DNA of 21,445 nucleotides from Cyanobacteria bacterium UBA947 (GTDB lineage Bacteria; Cyanobacteriota; Vampirovibrionia; Gastranaerophilales; Gastranaerophilaceae). The translations under genes were made by a program, and so were the position numbers. Below the pieces are notes generated by a model. That model searched no databases. It was not told where the DNA came from and saw only the letters and a list, made by a program, of their open reading frames with translations. Positions 15,561-21,304 of this stretch are shown here, piece by piece (positions within the stretch are counted from its first letter, which is position 1; each line of letters starts with the position of its first letter). The stretch lies in NCBI GenBank assembly GCA_002293275.1, contig DBCX01000045.1:9046-30490 (forward strand), in the 5' to 3' direction.

Positions 15561-15713
15561 ATGAGACGTACACTAGAAGGAACAAAGATTAAAAGACAGC
15601 GCGTAAGCGGATTTCGTGCAAGAATGTCAACCCCGGGCGGTCAGGAAGTAATCAACAGACGCCGCTCAAAAGGACGTCATAAAGTGGCAATCACAGCAAA
15701 AAAACGTGCTTAG
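15561..15713 (+). CDS. rpmH: Ribosomal protein bL34
   Basis: This is a 50-residue, strongly basic protein of the large ribosomal subunit. The sequence MRRTLEGTKIKRQRVSGFR, then ARMSTPGG and RRRSKGRHK, is an unmistakable bL34. The RTL-GT start and the SGFRARM block resemble cyanobacterial and plastid forms more than the proteobacterial KRTFQPS type, which is the main taxonomic clue here. ATG 15561 follows AAAAAAGGGA. It has a consensus promoter, as expected for a highly expressed gene, and rnpA follows 26 bases later in the usual order. Confidence 0.97.
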   Translation: MRRTLEGTKIKRQRVSGFRARMSTPGGQEVINRRRSKGRHKVAITAKKRA

Positions 15714-15739
15714 GGGTAAATGATTAGGGGACTTGCCCG

Positions 15740-16084
15740 ATGCTTAAAAAACAATACCGGCTTAGAAAGAAGTCCGCATTCAACGCGACTTACAGGGTAA
15801 ACCGCTCCTGCCACGTGCAAGGAGTTACGCTATTTATGGGACTGCCGAAAAAAGAAGATTATCCGACACGGGTGGGCTTTGTCGTAAGCAAAAAAACGCA
15901 CAAGCGCGCAGTGCGGCGCAACCGCGTCAAACGGCTTATGCGCGAGGCGTACAGGCTGCTTTTGAAGTCCAATTTGGCACCGCAAAAATATATCTCGCTG
16001 ATTTTTGTCGGCGGCAGCCAATCACTTGACAAAAACTTTGAGCAAATGCAAAATATTGTTAAGGAGTTATTAGAAAAGTGCTAG
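15740..16084 (+). CDS. rnpA: Ribonuclease P protein component
   Basis: This is the protein subunit of RNase P, which matures tRNA 5' ends together with the catalytic RNA. The 114 residues are basic, with the N-terminal RLRKKSAFNATYRV, the central VGFVVSKKTHKRAVRRNR and the RVKRLMREAYRLL helix that forms the RNR signature. Length is typical. The rpmH-rnpA order is near universal. The usual next genes yidD and yidC are not here; instead an unknown gene starts inside the last codons (GTG 16078). Confidence 0.96.
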   Translation: MLKKQYRLRKKSAFNATYRVNRSCHVQGVTLFMGLPKKEDYPTRVGFVVSKKTHKRAVRRNRVKRLMREAYRLLLKSNLAPQKYISLIFVGGSQSLDKNFEQMQNIVKELLEKC

Positions 16085-16680
16085 AAGGAATTTACGCGGA
16101 AGGTGTATTCACGCAAGAGCGTGTGCGGCCGTATTTGCCGCAGCCAATGGCAACGTCGGGGCTGGAATTAGGCTCGCAGGCGATATTTCGCTACTCGCAA
16201 AAAAGCTCGGCGTATCCGACAATCATTCTGCCCGAACCCATCTATGACAACGCGCTCGGGGTTATCCGGCCGGGATATTATGAACTGGCGCTTTCGGATA
16301 TGCGTGATTTTTTAATTCTAATTGAACGCAAGATTCCGCGTGCGGTTATTCCTGTTTTTAAGCTTGAAGAGGACGCAACAGCGCCGCCGCCAAATATTGA
16401 GGAAAAGCCAACCTTGAAAAACAAACTGTGGGCGCATATTGTCGGCACCGAACCGCCGCTGCGCACAACTGATGAGGATTACGACAAGTTTCGCAAAGAG
16501 GGGCTGCGCGAAAAGCGTATCCGCGAGGTTGTCAACAAAAAGCGCGCAAAGGTTGGGATGAAGCCGGACGAGCCGGAGGTTTTTATGGAGGCGACGCTGG
16601 AATACGTTGAAAAAGGCGGGTATTACCTGATAAAATACGAGCGCGGCAGCATCCGCGCCTGGGGCGCGTTCAAGGGGTAG
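16078..16680 (+). CDS. Conserved-looking hypothetical protein downstream of rnpA (200 residues)
   Basis: I do not recognise it. GTG 16078 overlaps the end of rnpA by 7 bases, with AAGGAG (16061-16066) upstream, so translation is coupled. The sequence begins LEGIYAEGVFTQERVRPYL, has a hydrophilic Pro-rich middle (ATAPPPNIEEKP) and a very basic helix (REKRIREVVNKKRAKVG), and ends with short beta-like segments (GGYYLIKYERGS). No signal peptide, membrane helix or catalytic motif is visible. It occupies the place where yidD and yidC usually sit. That alone does not show that it acts in membrane insertion or tRNA processing. Confidence 0.75.
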   Translation: MLEGIYAEGVFTQERVRPYLPQPMATSGLELGSQAIFRYSQKSSAYPTIILPEPIYDNALGVIRPGYYELALSDMRDFLILIERKIPRAVIPVFKLEEDATAPPPNIEEKPTLKNKLWAHIVGTEPPLRTTDEDYDKFRKEGLREKRIREVVNKKRAKVGMKPDEPEVFMEATLEYVEKGGYYLIKYERGSIRAWGAFKG

Positions 16681-16691
16681 GGGCGCAGAAG

Positions 16692-16904
16692 TTATTCAAA
16701 CGGGCTGAAAAACTCTTTTACTGAAATACCAAAACCGCTGCAAATAGCGGCTATTGTTGATATTTTTATATCGCGGTTGGCTTTTTCAGCGTAAGTAATA
16801 CAACTTTTGGAAAGATCGGAATACCACGCCAATTTTTCTGCGGTCAATTTCTTTTCCTGACGCAATTGTTTTATTCTTTGTGCGACTTTCTCGTTAATAT
16901 TCAT
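16692..16904 (-). CDS. XRE-family helix-turn-helix repressor (70 residues)
   Basis: This is a second single-domain Cro/CI-type regulator, different in sequence from the one at 3703-3927. Visible motifs are RIKQLRQEKKLTAEKLAWYSDLSKS (HTH about residues 20-40), then TIAAICSGFGISVKEFF. The start ATG 16904 has AGAGG 9 bases upstream. That ribosome site overlaps one of two 11-bp direct repeats (16906-16916 and 16920-16930), so the protein may control its own synthesis. It is divergent from a LuxR-type mini-protein and ends 11 bases from the convergent hypothetical gene. Confidence 0.88.
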   Translation of the reverse strand: MNINEKVAQRIKQLRQEKKLTAEKLAWYSDLSKSCITYAEKANRDIKISTIAAICSGFGISVKEFFSPFE

Positions 16905-16905
16905 A

Positions 16906-16980
16906 TATTAATACCTCTTTATTAATACCTTGACATTAGCACTAAAATGTTTTATGATAATTAACGATACGGGTATTAAC
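16906..16980. promoter_or_regulatory. Operator/promoter region between XRE and LuxR-type genes
   Basis: TATTAATACCT occurs twice in direct orientation (16906-16916 and 16920-16930, 14-base period), and a third partial copy is inverted (GGTATTAA, 16972-16979). A consensus promoter for the rightward gene, TTGACA (16930-16935), 17 bases, TATGAT (16953-16958), begins at the end of the second repeat. The inverted copy lies just after the expected transcription start (about 16965). The layout fits repression of both genes by the XRE protein. Confidence 0.72.
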
Positions 16981-17001
16981 TTTGTTAACTAGGAGGAAAA
17001 A

Positions 17002-17193
17002 ATGACAGAAGAAGAAAAAATGATATTAAGAGCGCTGGGGGAAGGGTTTACGTACAAAGAGATTGCAAAAAAATTCGCGATACCGCAGTACAAGATAACG
17101 CAGGCAAGAAAAGATATTATAAAAAAACTCTCCGCGCGCAACCTTCCGCACGCCGTCTACATTGCGATGCGTGACGGCATCATACAGTATTAG
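17002..17193 (+). CDS. LuxR-type (GerE) helix-turn-helix mini-protein (63 residues)
   Basis: This is a free-standing DNA-binding domain with no receiver or ligand domain. MILRALGEGFTYKEIAKKF matches the first helices of the LuxR C-terminal domain. ITQARKDIIKKLSARNLPHA matches the recognition and last helices (usual form KTHRxxIxxKLxxxNRxxA), and it ends AVYIAMRDGIIQY. A very strong ribosome site (AGGAGG, 16991-16996) lies 5 bases before ATG 17002. The promoter overlaps the operator shared with the divergent XRE gene. It probably binds DNA as a dimer, but its targets are unknown. It may also be a remnant of a larger LuxR regulator. Confidence 0.82.
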   Translation: MTEEEKMILRALGEGFTYKEIAKKFAIPQYKITQARKDIIKKLSARNLPHAVYIAMRDGIIQY

Positions 17194-17232
17194 AATCCAC
17201 TTTTCTATCTACAGTTTGCCCCTTTTTATTGC

Positions 17233-17784
17233 TCACTCCCTTACCGGATCCAGCCGGCCGGTTTCAGGGTCCATAATAAACCCGTATGCGTTCACGTTTG
17301 CCGGAATCAACGGGTGGTTCTTTATCGCGCTTACGGTCTCTCGCACGGATTCTTCAACACAATTGAACCCCTTCAACCAGTTTTCCAAATCAACGCCGCA
17401 GCTTTTGACAAAATCAATCCGTTCCTGCGTGATGCCGCGTTCAAGGATTTTTGGCATAAGTTTTGACGCGTCCATCCCCTGCACGCTGCAGCCGTAGTGC
17501 GAAATTACAAGGATATCTTCAACATTAAGCGAGTATATCGCAATCAAAAGCGAGCGCATGACAGACCCGAACGGGTGCGAGATGATTCCGCCGGCGTTTT
17601 TAATGATTTTTATATCACCGTTCTTGAAGTTCAACGCCGCAGGCAAAAGCTCAACGAGCCGAGTGTCCATGCACGTCAGCACCGCGATTTTTTTCTCCGG
17701 AAGTTTTGAGTTTGGATACAAGTCGTGGTGACCTTGCTCAACAAACCACCTATTAAACTCCAACATTTCTGTAATATGTGACAT
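17233..17784 (-). CDS. Beta-class carbonic anhydrase
   Basis: This zinc enzyme interconverts CO2 and bicarbonate. With ATG 17784 it has 183 residues. Zinc ligands are Cys 38, His 96 and Cys 99 (in VLTCMDTRL and ISHYGCS), and the Asp 40-Arg 42 dyad is intact. KNAGGIISH and PFGSVMRSLL are also typical, and the short form resembles the small prokaryotic clade. The frame is open up to 17820, but a promoter (TTGACT, 17 bases, TACACT) lies in that stretch with its -10 ending 7 bases before ATG 17784. The shorter start is therefore preferred and would be leaderless. No carboxysome genes are nearby, so a general bicarbonate supply role is likely. Confidence 0.92.
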   Translation of the reverse strand: MSHITEMLEFNRWFVEQGHHDLYPNSKLPEKKIAVLTCMDTRLVELLPAALNFKNGDIKIIKNAGGIISHPFGSVMRSLLIAIYSLNVEDILVISHYGCSVQGMDASKLMPKILERGITQERIDFVKSCGVDLENWLKGFNCVEESVRETVSAIKNHPLIPANVNAYGFIMDPETGRLDPVRE

Positions 17785-17791
17785 CTGTGTT

Positions 17792-17820
17792 AGTGTAGCA
17801 CAGCGAACCTGAAAAGTCAA
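17792..17820 (-). promoter_or_regulatory. Carbonic anhydrase promoter (leaderless geometry)
   Basis: On the minus strand: TTGACT (17815-17820), 17 bases, TACACT (17792-17797), with TGC directly before the -10 (extended form). The expected transcription start is about 17785, one base before the ATG. No Shine-Dalgarno sequence is present. The -35 is back-to-back with that of the divergent methyltransferase promoter, 8 bases apart. Confidence 0.75.
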
Positions 17821-17828
17821 AATCCTGA

Positions 17829-17857
17829 TTGACTGATGTTGCGAAGTATGTTACAAT
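17829..17857 (+). promoter_or_regulatory. Promoter of the restriction-modification pair
   Basis: TTGACT (17829-17834), 17 bases, TACAAT (17852-17857). The leader of about 39 bases ends in AGGGAG (17891-17896), 6 bases before ATG 17903. No operator repeat or controller-protein box was seen. Confidence 0.75.
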
Positions 17858-17902
17858 TTGCAGAGCAGGCGGGGTCTGTTTTTTGGACAAAGGGAGTATT
17901 TG

Positions 17903-19330
17903 ATGACGGGCAAATCGGATAATAAACTAAAAGGGCGTGTCTATACACCAGAGTTTATTGTTAACGATATTCTTGATTTGTGCGAGTATAACACGCAAAT
18001 CATATTGAAAAAACATGTTATTGATAACAGTTGCGGTGATGGTGCATTTCTTGCAGAAGTAGTAAGGCGTTACTGCCATGCCGCAATTAATATGCCCACA
18101 AAAAAACTTGCCGCAGATTTGTCAAAATATATCCACGGGATTGAAATAGATGAGGCCGAATGCAAAAAATGTGTGAATAATCTTTCTCAAATTGCGGCTG
18201 GATTTGGAATATCTGATGTCAAATGGGATATACGATGTGAGGATACTCTTACAATAGAAGATTTTAACGGGAAAATGGATTATGTTGTGGGCAACCCACC
18301 CTATGTCCGAGTGCATAATTTGTTCGGCAGTTATGAATCAGTTAAGAAATATTCTTTTGCACAAAATGGTATGACGGATTTGTTTATAGTTTTTTATGAA
18401 ATAGGCCTGAAAATGCTTAACGAAAAAGGTATGCTCGGGTATATTTCCCCGTCATCACTTTTTAACAGTGTTGCAGCATCATCCATGCGGCGATGTCTGG
18501 CGGCCGGTCGTAGTATTAAAACGGTGGTTGATTTGAAACATTTCCAGCCGTTTGATGCGGTCACATATACCGTAATAATGATTCTCACAAAACAAAGTCA
18601 GGATTCTGTTGGTTATTTTGAATATGATAGCAAACCTAAGATGATTTCTAGCTTGGCCTATGAAGATTTTTGTATTAATGGTAATTTTGTTTTTGGGACG
18701 CAACCACAGCTTAAAGAGTTTAAAAAAATAATGTCCGCGGACGATGAAGTATGCAGAGTTAAAAATGGATTGGCTACGCTCTGTGATAAATTTTTTATTG
18801 ATTGTTCCTTTGATGACCATACAATCCCGATAGTAAAGGCGTCAACCGGTAAAAAATATAATTGCCTGTTCCCTTATGATGAACAAGGAAAACTTTTGCC
18901 CTATGAAACATTGGAAAAAAATATTCAAATTAAGCAGTATTATGAAAAATTTGTTGATACCTTGAAAAACCGCAGCTTGGAAAATACTGATAACTGGCAT
19001 GGCTTTGGCCGCTCGCAGGGGATTACGGATGTTTTTAAACAGAAATATGCTATAAATTCGCTCATTCGTGATGTCGACGATATAAAATTATCAATTTGTC
19101 CCGCCGGGACAGCAACATATAGCGGATTATATATATTGACTGATTTGAGTTTAGAGCAAATACAATCTGTTTTAATGTGTCAAGAATTTATTAATTATGT
19201 TGCAATGCTTGGTAAATACAAAAATGGCGGGTATTACACATATTCGTCAAAAGACTTGCAACAATATTTGAACTATAAACTAGGAAGAGGTTTTGCCTAT
19301 GAACAACTCGCAATTTTTAAAAACGCTTAA
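17903..19330 (+). CDS. Type II DNA adenine-N6 methyltransferase
   Basis: This is the modification enzyme of a restriction-modification system. In 475 residues it shows motif X (GRVYTPEFIV, 11-20), the SAM-binding motif I (DNSCGDGAFL, 41-50), the acidic motif II region (GIEIDEAE) and catalytic motif IV NPPY (131-134). The C-terminal half (about 260-475) should be the target-recognition domain. The order X-I-IV is that of gamma-type N6-adenine enzymes such as M.TaqI and Eco57I-like proteins. I chose ATG 17903 for its AGGGAG site; the upstream frame to 17858 lies at the promoter. The DNA is clearly more AT-rich than its neighbours, suggesting horizontal origin. Its last 32 bases overlap the endonuclease gene. 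The recognition sequence cannot be read from the protein. Confidence 0.92.
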   Translation: MTGKSDNKLKGRVYTPEFIVNDILDLCEYNTQIILKKHVIDNSCGDGAFLAEVVRRYCHAAINMPTKKLAADLSKYIHGIEIDEAECKKCVNNLSQIAAGFGISDVKWDIRCEDTLTIEDFNGKMDYVVGNPPYVRVHNLFGSYESVKKYSFAQNGMTDLFIVFYEIGLKMLNEKGMLGYISPSSLFNSVAASSMRRCLAAGRSIKTVVDLKHFQPFDAVTYTVIMILTKQSQDSVGYFEYDSKPKMISSLAYEDFCINGNFVFGTQPQLKEFKKIMSADDEVCRVKNGLATLCDKFFIDCSFDDHTIPIVKASTGKKYNCLFPYDEQGKLLPYETLEKNIQIKQYYEKFVDTLKNRSLENTDNWHGFGRSQGITDVFKQKYAINSLIRDVDDIKLSICPAGTATYSGLYILTDLSLEQIQSVLMCQEFINYVAMLGKYKNGGYYTYSSKDLQQYLNYKLGRGFAYEQLAIFKNA

Positions 19331-19964
19331 ACAATCATTTTTAACATATTGTCAAACAGGTGCAAGAAGTCCTGAAAAATTAAAATGTTTGCATGGTGCC
19401 ATTGCACAAGATCTTTTGACTCGCTTGGGTGCTGGTTATTCGGTTGCAGCACTTGGCTATGGTAATGGAAAAGAAAAAGAAATCGCTGGCAGATATATGG
19501 ACAAAAAGGTTGATATAATGGTGTCCAAAAAAGATCAAGCAGTGGCAGCTGTTGGGGTTAAGTTTGTGATGAGTAATTATGGACAAAATTCTAATAATTA
19601 TTTTGAAAACATGCTTGGCGAGACGGCAAATATTCGTTGTAATCGTATTCCGTATTTCCAAATTTTCATTATACCCGATAATTTGCCTTATTTTAAAAAA
19701 AATGGTGAAATTAAGCATTGGGAACAGATTAATCAACGTAATTTGAATAAATATGTGAAATTGTCTCAAGATGATATTGAGGCTTATTTTCATACGCCTA
19801 ATAAAACATTGATTTTCATTGTGAATTTGCCCGAGTGCGCATACCAAGATGAGCCTTTTAGAATGACATTAACCCAACAAAAATTTAAGTTTGGTCAAGG
19901 CGTTGTTTATAACGATTATGAAGAGTTTGCACAAAAGATAACGTATTCTATATTAAGCATATAA
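19299..19964 (+). CDS. Probable type II restriction endonuclease
   Basis: This gene of 221 residues starts inside the methyltransferase gene at ATG 19299, with GGAAGAGG (19283-19290) 8 bases upstream; the alternative TTG 19293 is less likely. The order and overlap with an adenine methyltransferase are the main evidence. In the protein, VDIMVSKKDQ followed by AVGVKFVMSNYGQNSNNYF (about 71-102) and LGETANIR looks like a PD-(D/E)XK core, with Asp 72 and Lys 88. The acidic residue expected two places before the Lys is Gly 86, so either the acid has moved (Glu 103 or Glu 108 are candidates) or the alignment is off. Base composition matches the methyltransferase and not the flanks. Confidence 0.78.
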   Translation: MNNSQFLKTLKQSFLTYCQTGARSPEKLKCLHGAIAQDLLTRLGAGYSVAALGYGNGKEKEIAGRYMDKKVDIMVSKKDQAVAAVGVKFVMSNYGQNSNNYFENMLGETANIRCNRIPYFQIFIIPDNLPYFKKNGEIKHWEQINQRNLNKYVKLSQDDIEAYFHTPNKTLIFIVNLPECAYQDEPFRMTLTQQKFKFGQGVVYNDYEEFAQKITYSILSI

Positions 19965-19982
19965 GTACGACAGGATAAAAAA

Positions 19983-20055
19983 TGCGCCACCCGCGATTCG
20001 AACGCGGGACCTATCCCTTAAAAGGGGAGTGCTCTACCAACTGAGCTAGTGGCGC
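19983..20055 (-). tRNA. trnK: tRNA-Lys (anticodon UUU)
   Basis: The minus strand folds as a full cloverleaf: acceptor GCGCCAC/GTGGCGC, D stem GCTC/GAGC with loop AGTTGGTA, anticodon loop CTTTTAA (UUU at 34-36), and T stem CCGCG/CGCGG with loop TTCGAAT. The discriminator is A, and CCA is not encoded; a T-run follows directly. The first anticodon-stem pair (27-43) is a C-T mismatch, as against the usual pair or wobble. The gene is preceded by a good promoter. Confidence 0.95.
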
Positions 20056-20088
20056 GCATCTATGCAGTCCAGTGCTGCACATACCCTA

Positions 20089-20117
20089 ACTCTAACAAGA
20101 AAAAACTCCGCTGTCAA
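20089..20117 (-). promoter_or_regulatory. tRNA-Lys promoter
   Basis: On the minus strand: TTGACA (20112-20117), 17 bases, TAGAGT (20089-20094), with start near 20082. The -35 includes the TGA stop of the upstream regulator gene (20114-20116). The 5' leader (about 26 bases) contains a small hairpin, TGCAG/CTGCA (20063-20067/20075-20079), which would be cut off by RNase P. Confidence 0.78.
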
Positions 20118-20644
20118 ATGTTTTTTTTCGCGCACTCAAACATAGACTCCACCAGCGCCGCATTATCGCCCATATTCATCCCGTTTGACTCAAAAACCTG
20201 CCGCATGCGCTTTTCCCAAATCGCAAACATATCTTTTTTCGTGAGCCCCAAAACATCCGCTATCGCCGCCAACTCCTTAAAATCAATCGGCACAGGTGAT
20301 ACCCCGCGCAGCATATCAACCAGTTTCAGCCGGTTTTTTCTCGGGAACGATTTTAAAAACTCAACCGCGCTGATTTTTTTCTTGTGCATGGCGTCTTTCA
20401 AAAAAACCACGCCTTCATCAATAACCACAGGCTCTTGCGGAATCTTATACTCCTCAAATTCCTCGGGCTTGATATCCATAACCGCCGCGATTCGCTCCAG
20501 GGTCGTTGCGCGTGTTGAAAACGCAATCGCCGAGTCCGTCAAATTGTACACATACGACAGCGTCACACCGACCATCTCGGCAAAATCCTTCTTGTGAACA
20601 CCTGCGGACTCTAAAAATTTTAATACTTTTTGTGAACTCTTCAT
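20114..20644 (-). CDS. Tandem XRE-type helix-turn-helix protein (176 residues)
   Basis: This cytoplasmic regulator seems to contain two Cro/CI-like domains. The first is KVLKFLESAGVHKKDFAEMVGVTLSYV followed by TTLERIAAVMDIKPEEF (about 6-64). The second runs from KKKISAVEFLKSF to FKELAAIADVLGLTKKDMF (about 88-142). A linker, EYKIPQEPVVIDEG, joins them, and the tail (WEKRMRQVFESN onward) is helical. A good ribosome site (AGAGGAA) precedes ATG 20644 by 8 bases. No catalytic motif is present. Its stop lies in the -35 of the tRNA-Lys promoter. It is not obviously a controller protein of the nearby restriction system, since those are about 80 residues and lie next to the R gene. Confidence 0.85.
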   Translation of the reverse strand: MKSSQKVLKFLESAGVHKKDFAEMVGVTLSYVYNLTDSAIAFSTRATTLERIAAVMDIKPEEFEEYKIPQEPVVIDEGVVFLKDAMHKKKISAVEFLKSFPRKNRLKLVDMLRGVSPVPIDFKELAAIADVLGLTKKDMFAIWEKRMRQVFESNGMNMGDNAALVESMFECAKKNI

Positions 20645-20733
20645 GTCAAATTCCTCTTGTTTATATATTTAGCCGCAGTCAAAACTTTTTCTTAACCACA
20701 AACCGGATAATACAGGTCGGTATATTTTATTTA

Positions 20734-20742
20734 TGATAGAAT
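20734..20742 (+). promoter_or_regulatory. pth promoter, extended -10 (leaderless geometry)
   Basis: TGA followed by TAGAAT (20737-20742) forms an extended -10 ending 6 bases before ATG 20749, so transcription should start on the start codon itself. A second TAGAAT directly follows. No -35 or Shine-Dalgarno sequence is evident. Confidence 0.5.
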
Positions 20743-20748
20743 TAGAAT

Positions 20749-21282
20749 ATGAAATTAGTTGTCGGACTTGGCAATATCGGGGATAAATATCTTTTTACGC
20801 GCCATAATGCAGGGTTTATGGTGCTTGATAAAATCTGCGGTGAATTTAAAACCGACAAACAATTGAAAAGTCTGGTGGCAAAACAAACCGGCGTGATTTA
20901 TGCAAAACCGACAACATTTATGAACCTGTCAGGCGAGGCTGTCCGCGCGCTGACGGATTATTACGGGATTGATTTGGACGATATTCTTATTATATATGAT
21001 GATTTGAATCTGGATTTGGGCACAATCCGGTTCCGGCCGGACGGCTCTGATGGCGGCCACAACGGCATCAAATCAATTATAAAACACCTCGGCAGCAAAG
21101 ATTTTGCGCGCCTGAAAATCGGCGTCGGCCCGCAGCCGCCGATACCTTCGGAAAGTTTTGTCCTGCAAAATTTTCCCAAAGAACAACACAATGCCCTGAA
21201 AGAGGTATTGCAAAAATCTGTTGAGGCGGTAGAATTTTATTTGGGGAACGACATGGTTTCTGCACAAAACAAGTATAATTAA
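20749..21282 (+). CDS. pth: Peptidyl-tRNA hydrolase
   Basis: This enzyme recycles tRNAs by cutting peptidyl-tRNA that has dropped off the ribosome. The 177 residues align with bacterial Pth: VGLGNIGDKY, TRHNAGF with catalytic His 19, KPTTFMNLSGEAV, YDDLNLDLG with Asp 84, and DGGHNGIKSI with Asn 105. Asn 9 is kept, but the following residue, usually Pro (NPG), is Ile. Length is slightly short but normal. It starts a rightward unit with a TPR-like gene 22 bases downstream; a TATAAT at 21274-21279 at the end of pth could also give that gene its own promoter. Confidence 0.95.
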   Translation: MKLVVGLGNIGDKYLFTRHNAGFMVLDKICGEFKTDKQLKSLVAKQTGVIYAKPTTFMNLSGEAVRALTDYYGIDLDDILIIYDDLNLDLGTIRFRPDGSDGGHNGIKSIIKHLGSKDFARLKIGVGPQPPIPSESFVLQNFPKEQHNALKEVLQKSVEAVEFYLGNDMVSAQNKYN

Positions 21283-21304
21283 AGTAAAGGGGTAAGAAGG
21301 CAAG

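Noticed and set aside
17785..20055. Integrated element with attachment-site duplication at tRNA-Lys
   Set aside because: No copy of the tRNA 3' end was found near the other boundary of the restriction genes, and no integrase is present in the window.
17785..20114. Tandem-HTH gene at 20114-20644 as controller (C) protein of the restriction system
   Set aside because: C proteins are about 80 residues and lie next to the R gene, with C-boxes at the promoter. This protein is 176 residues, lies beyond a tRNA on the opposite strand, and no C-box was seen.
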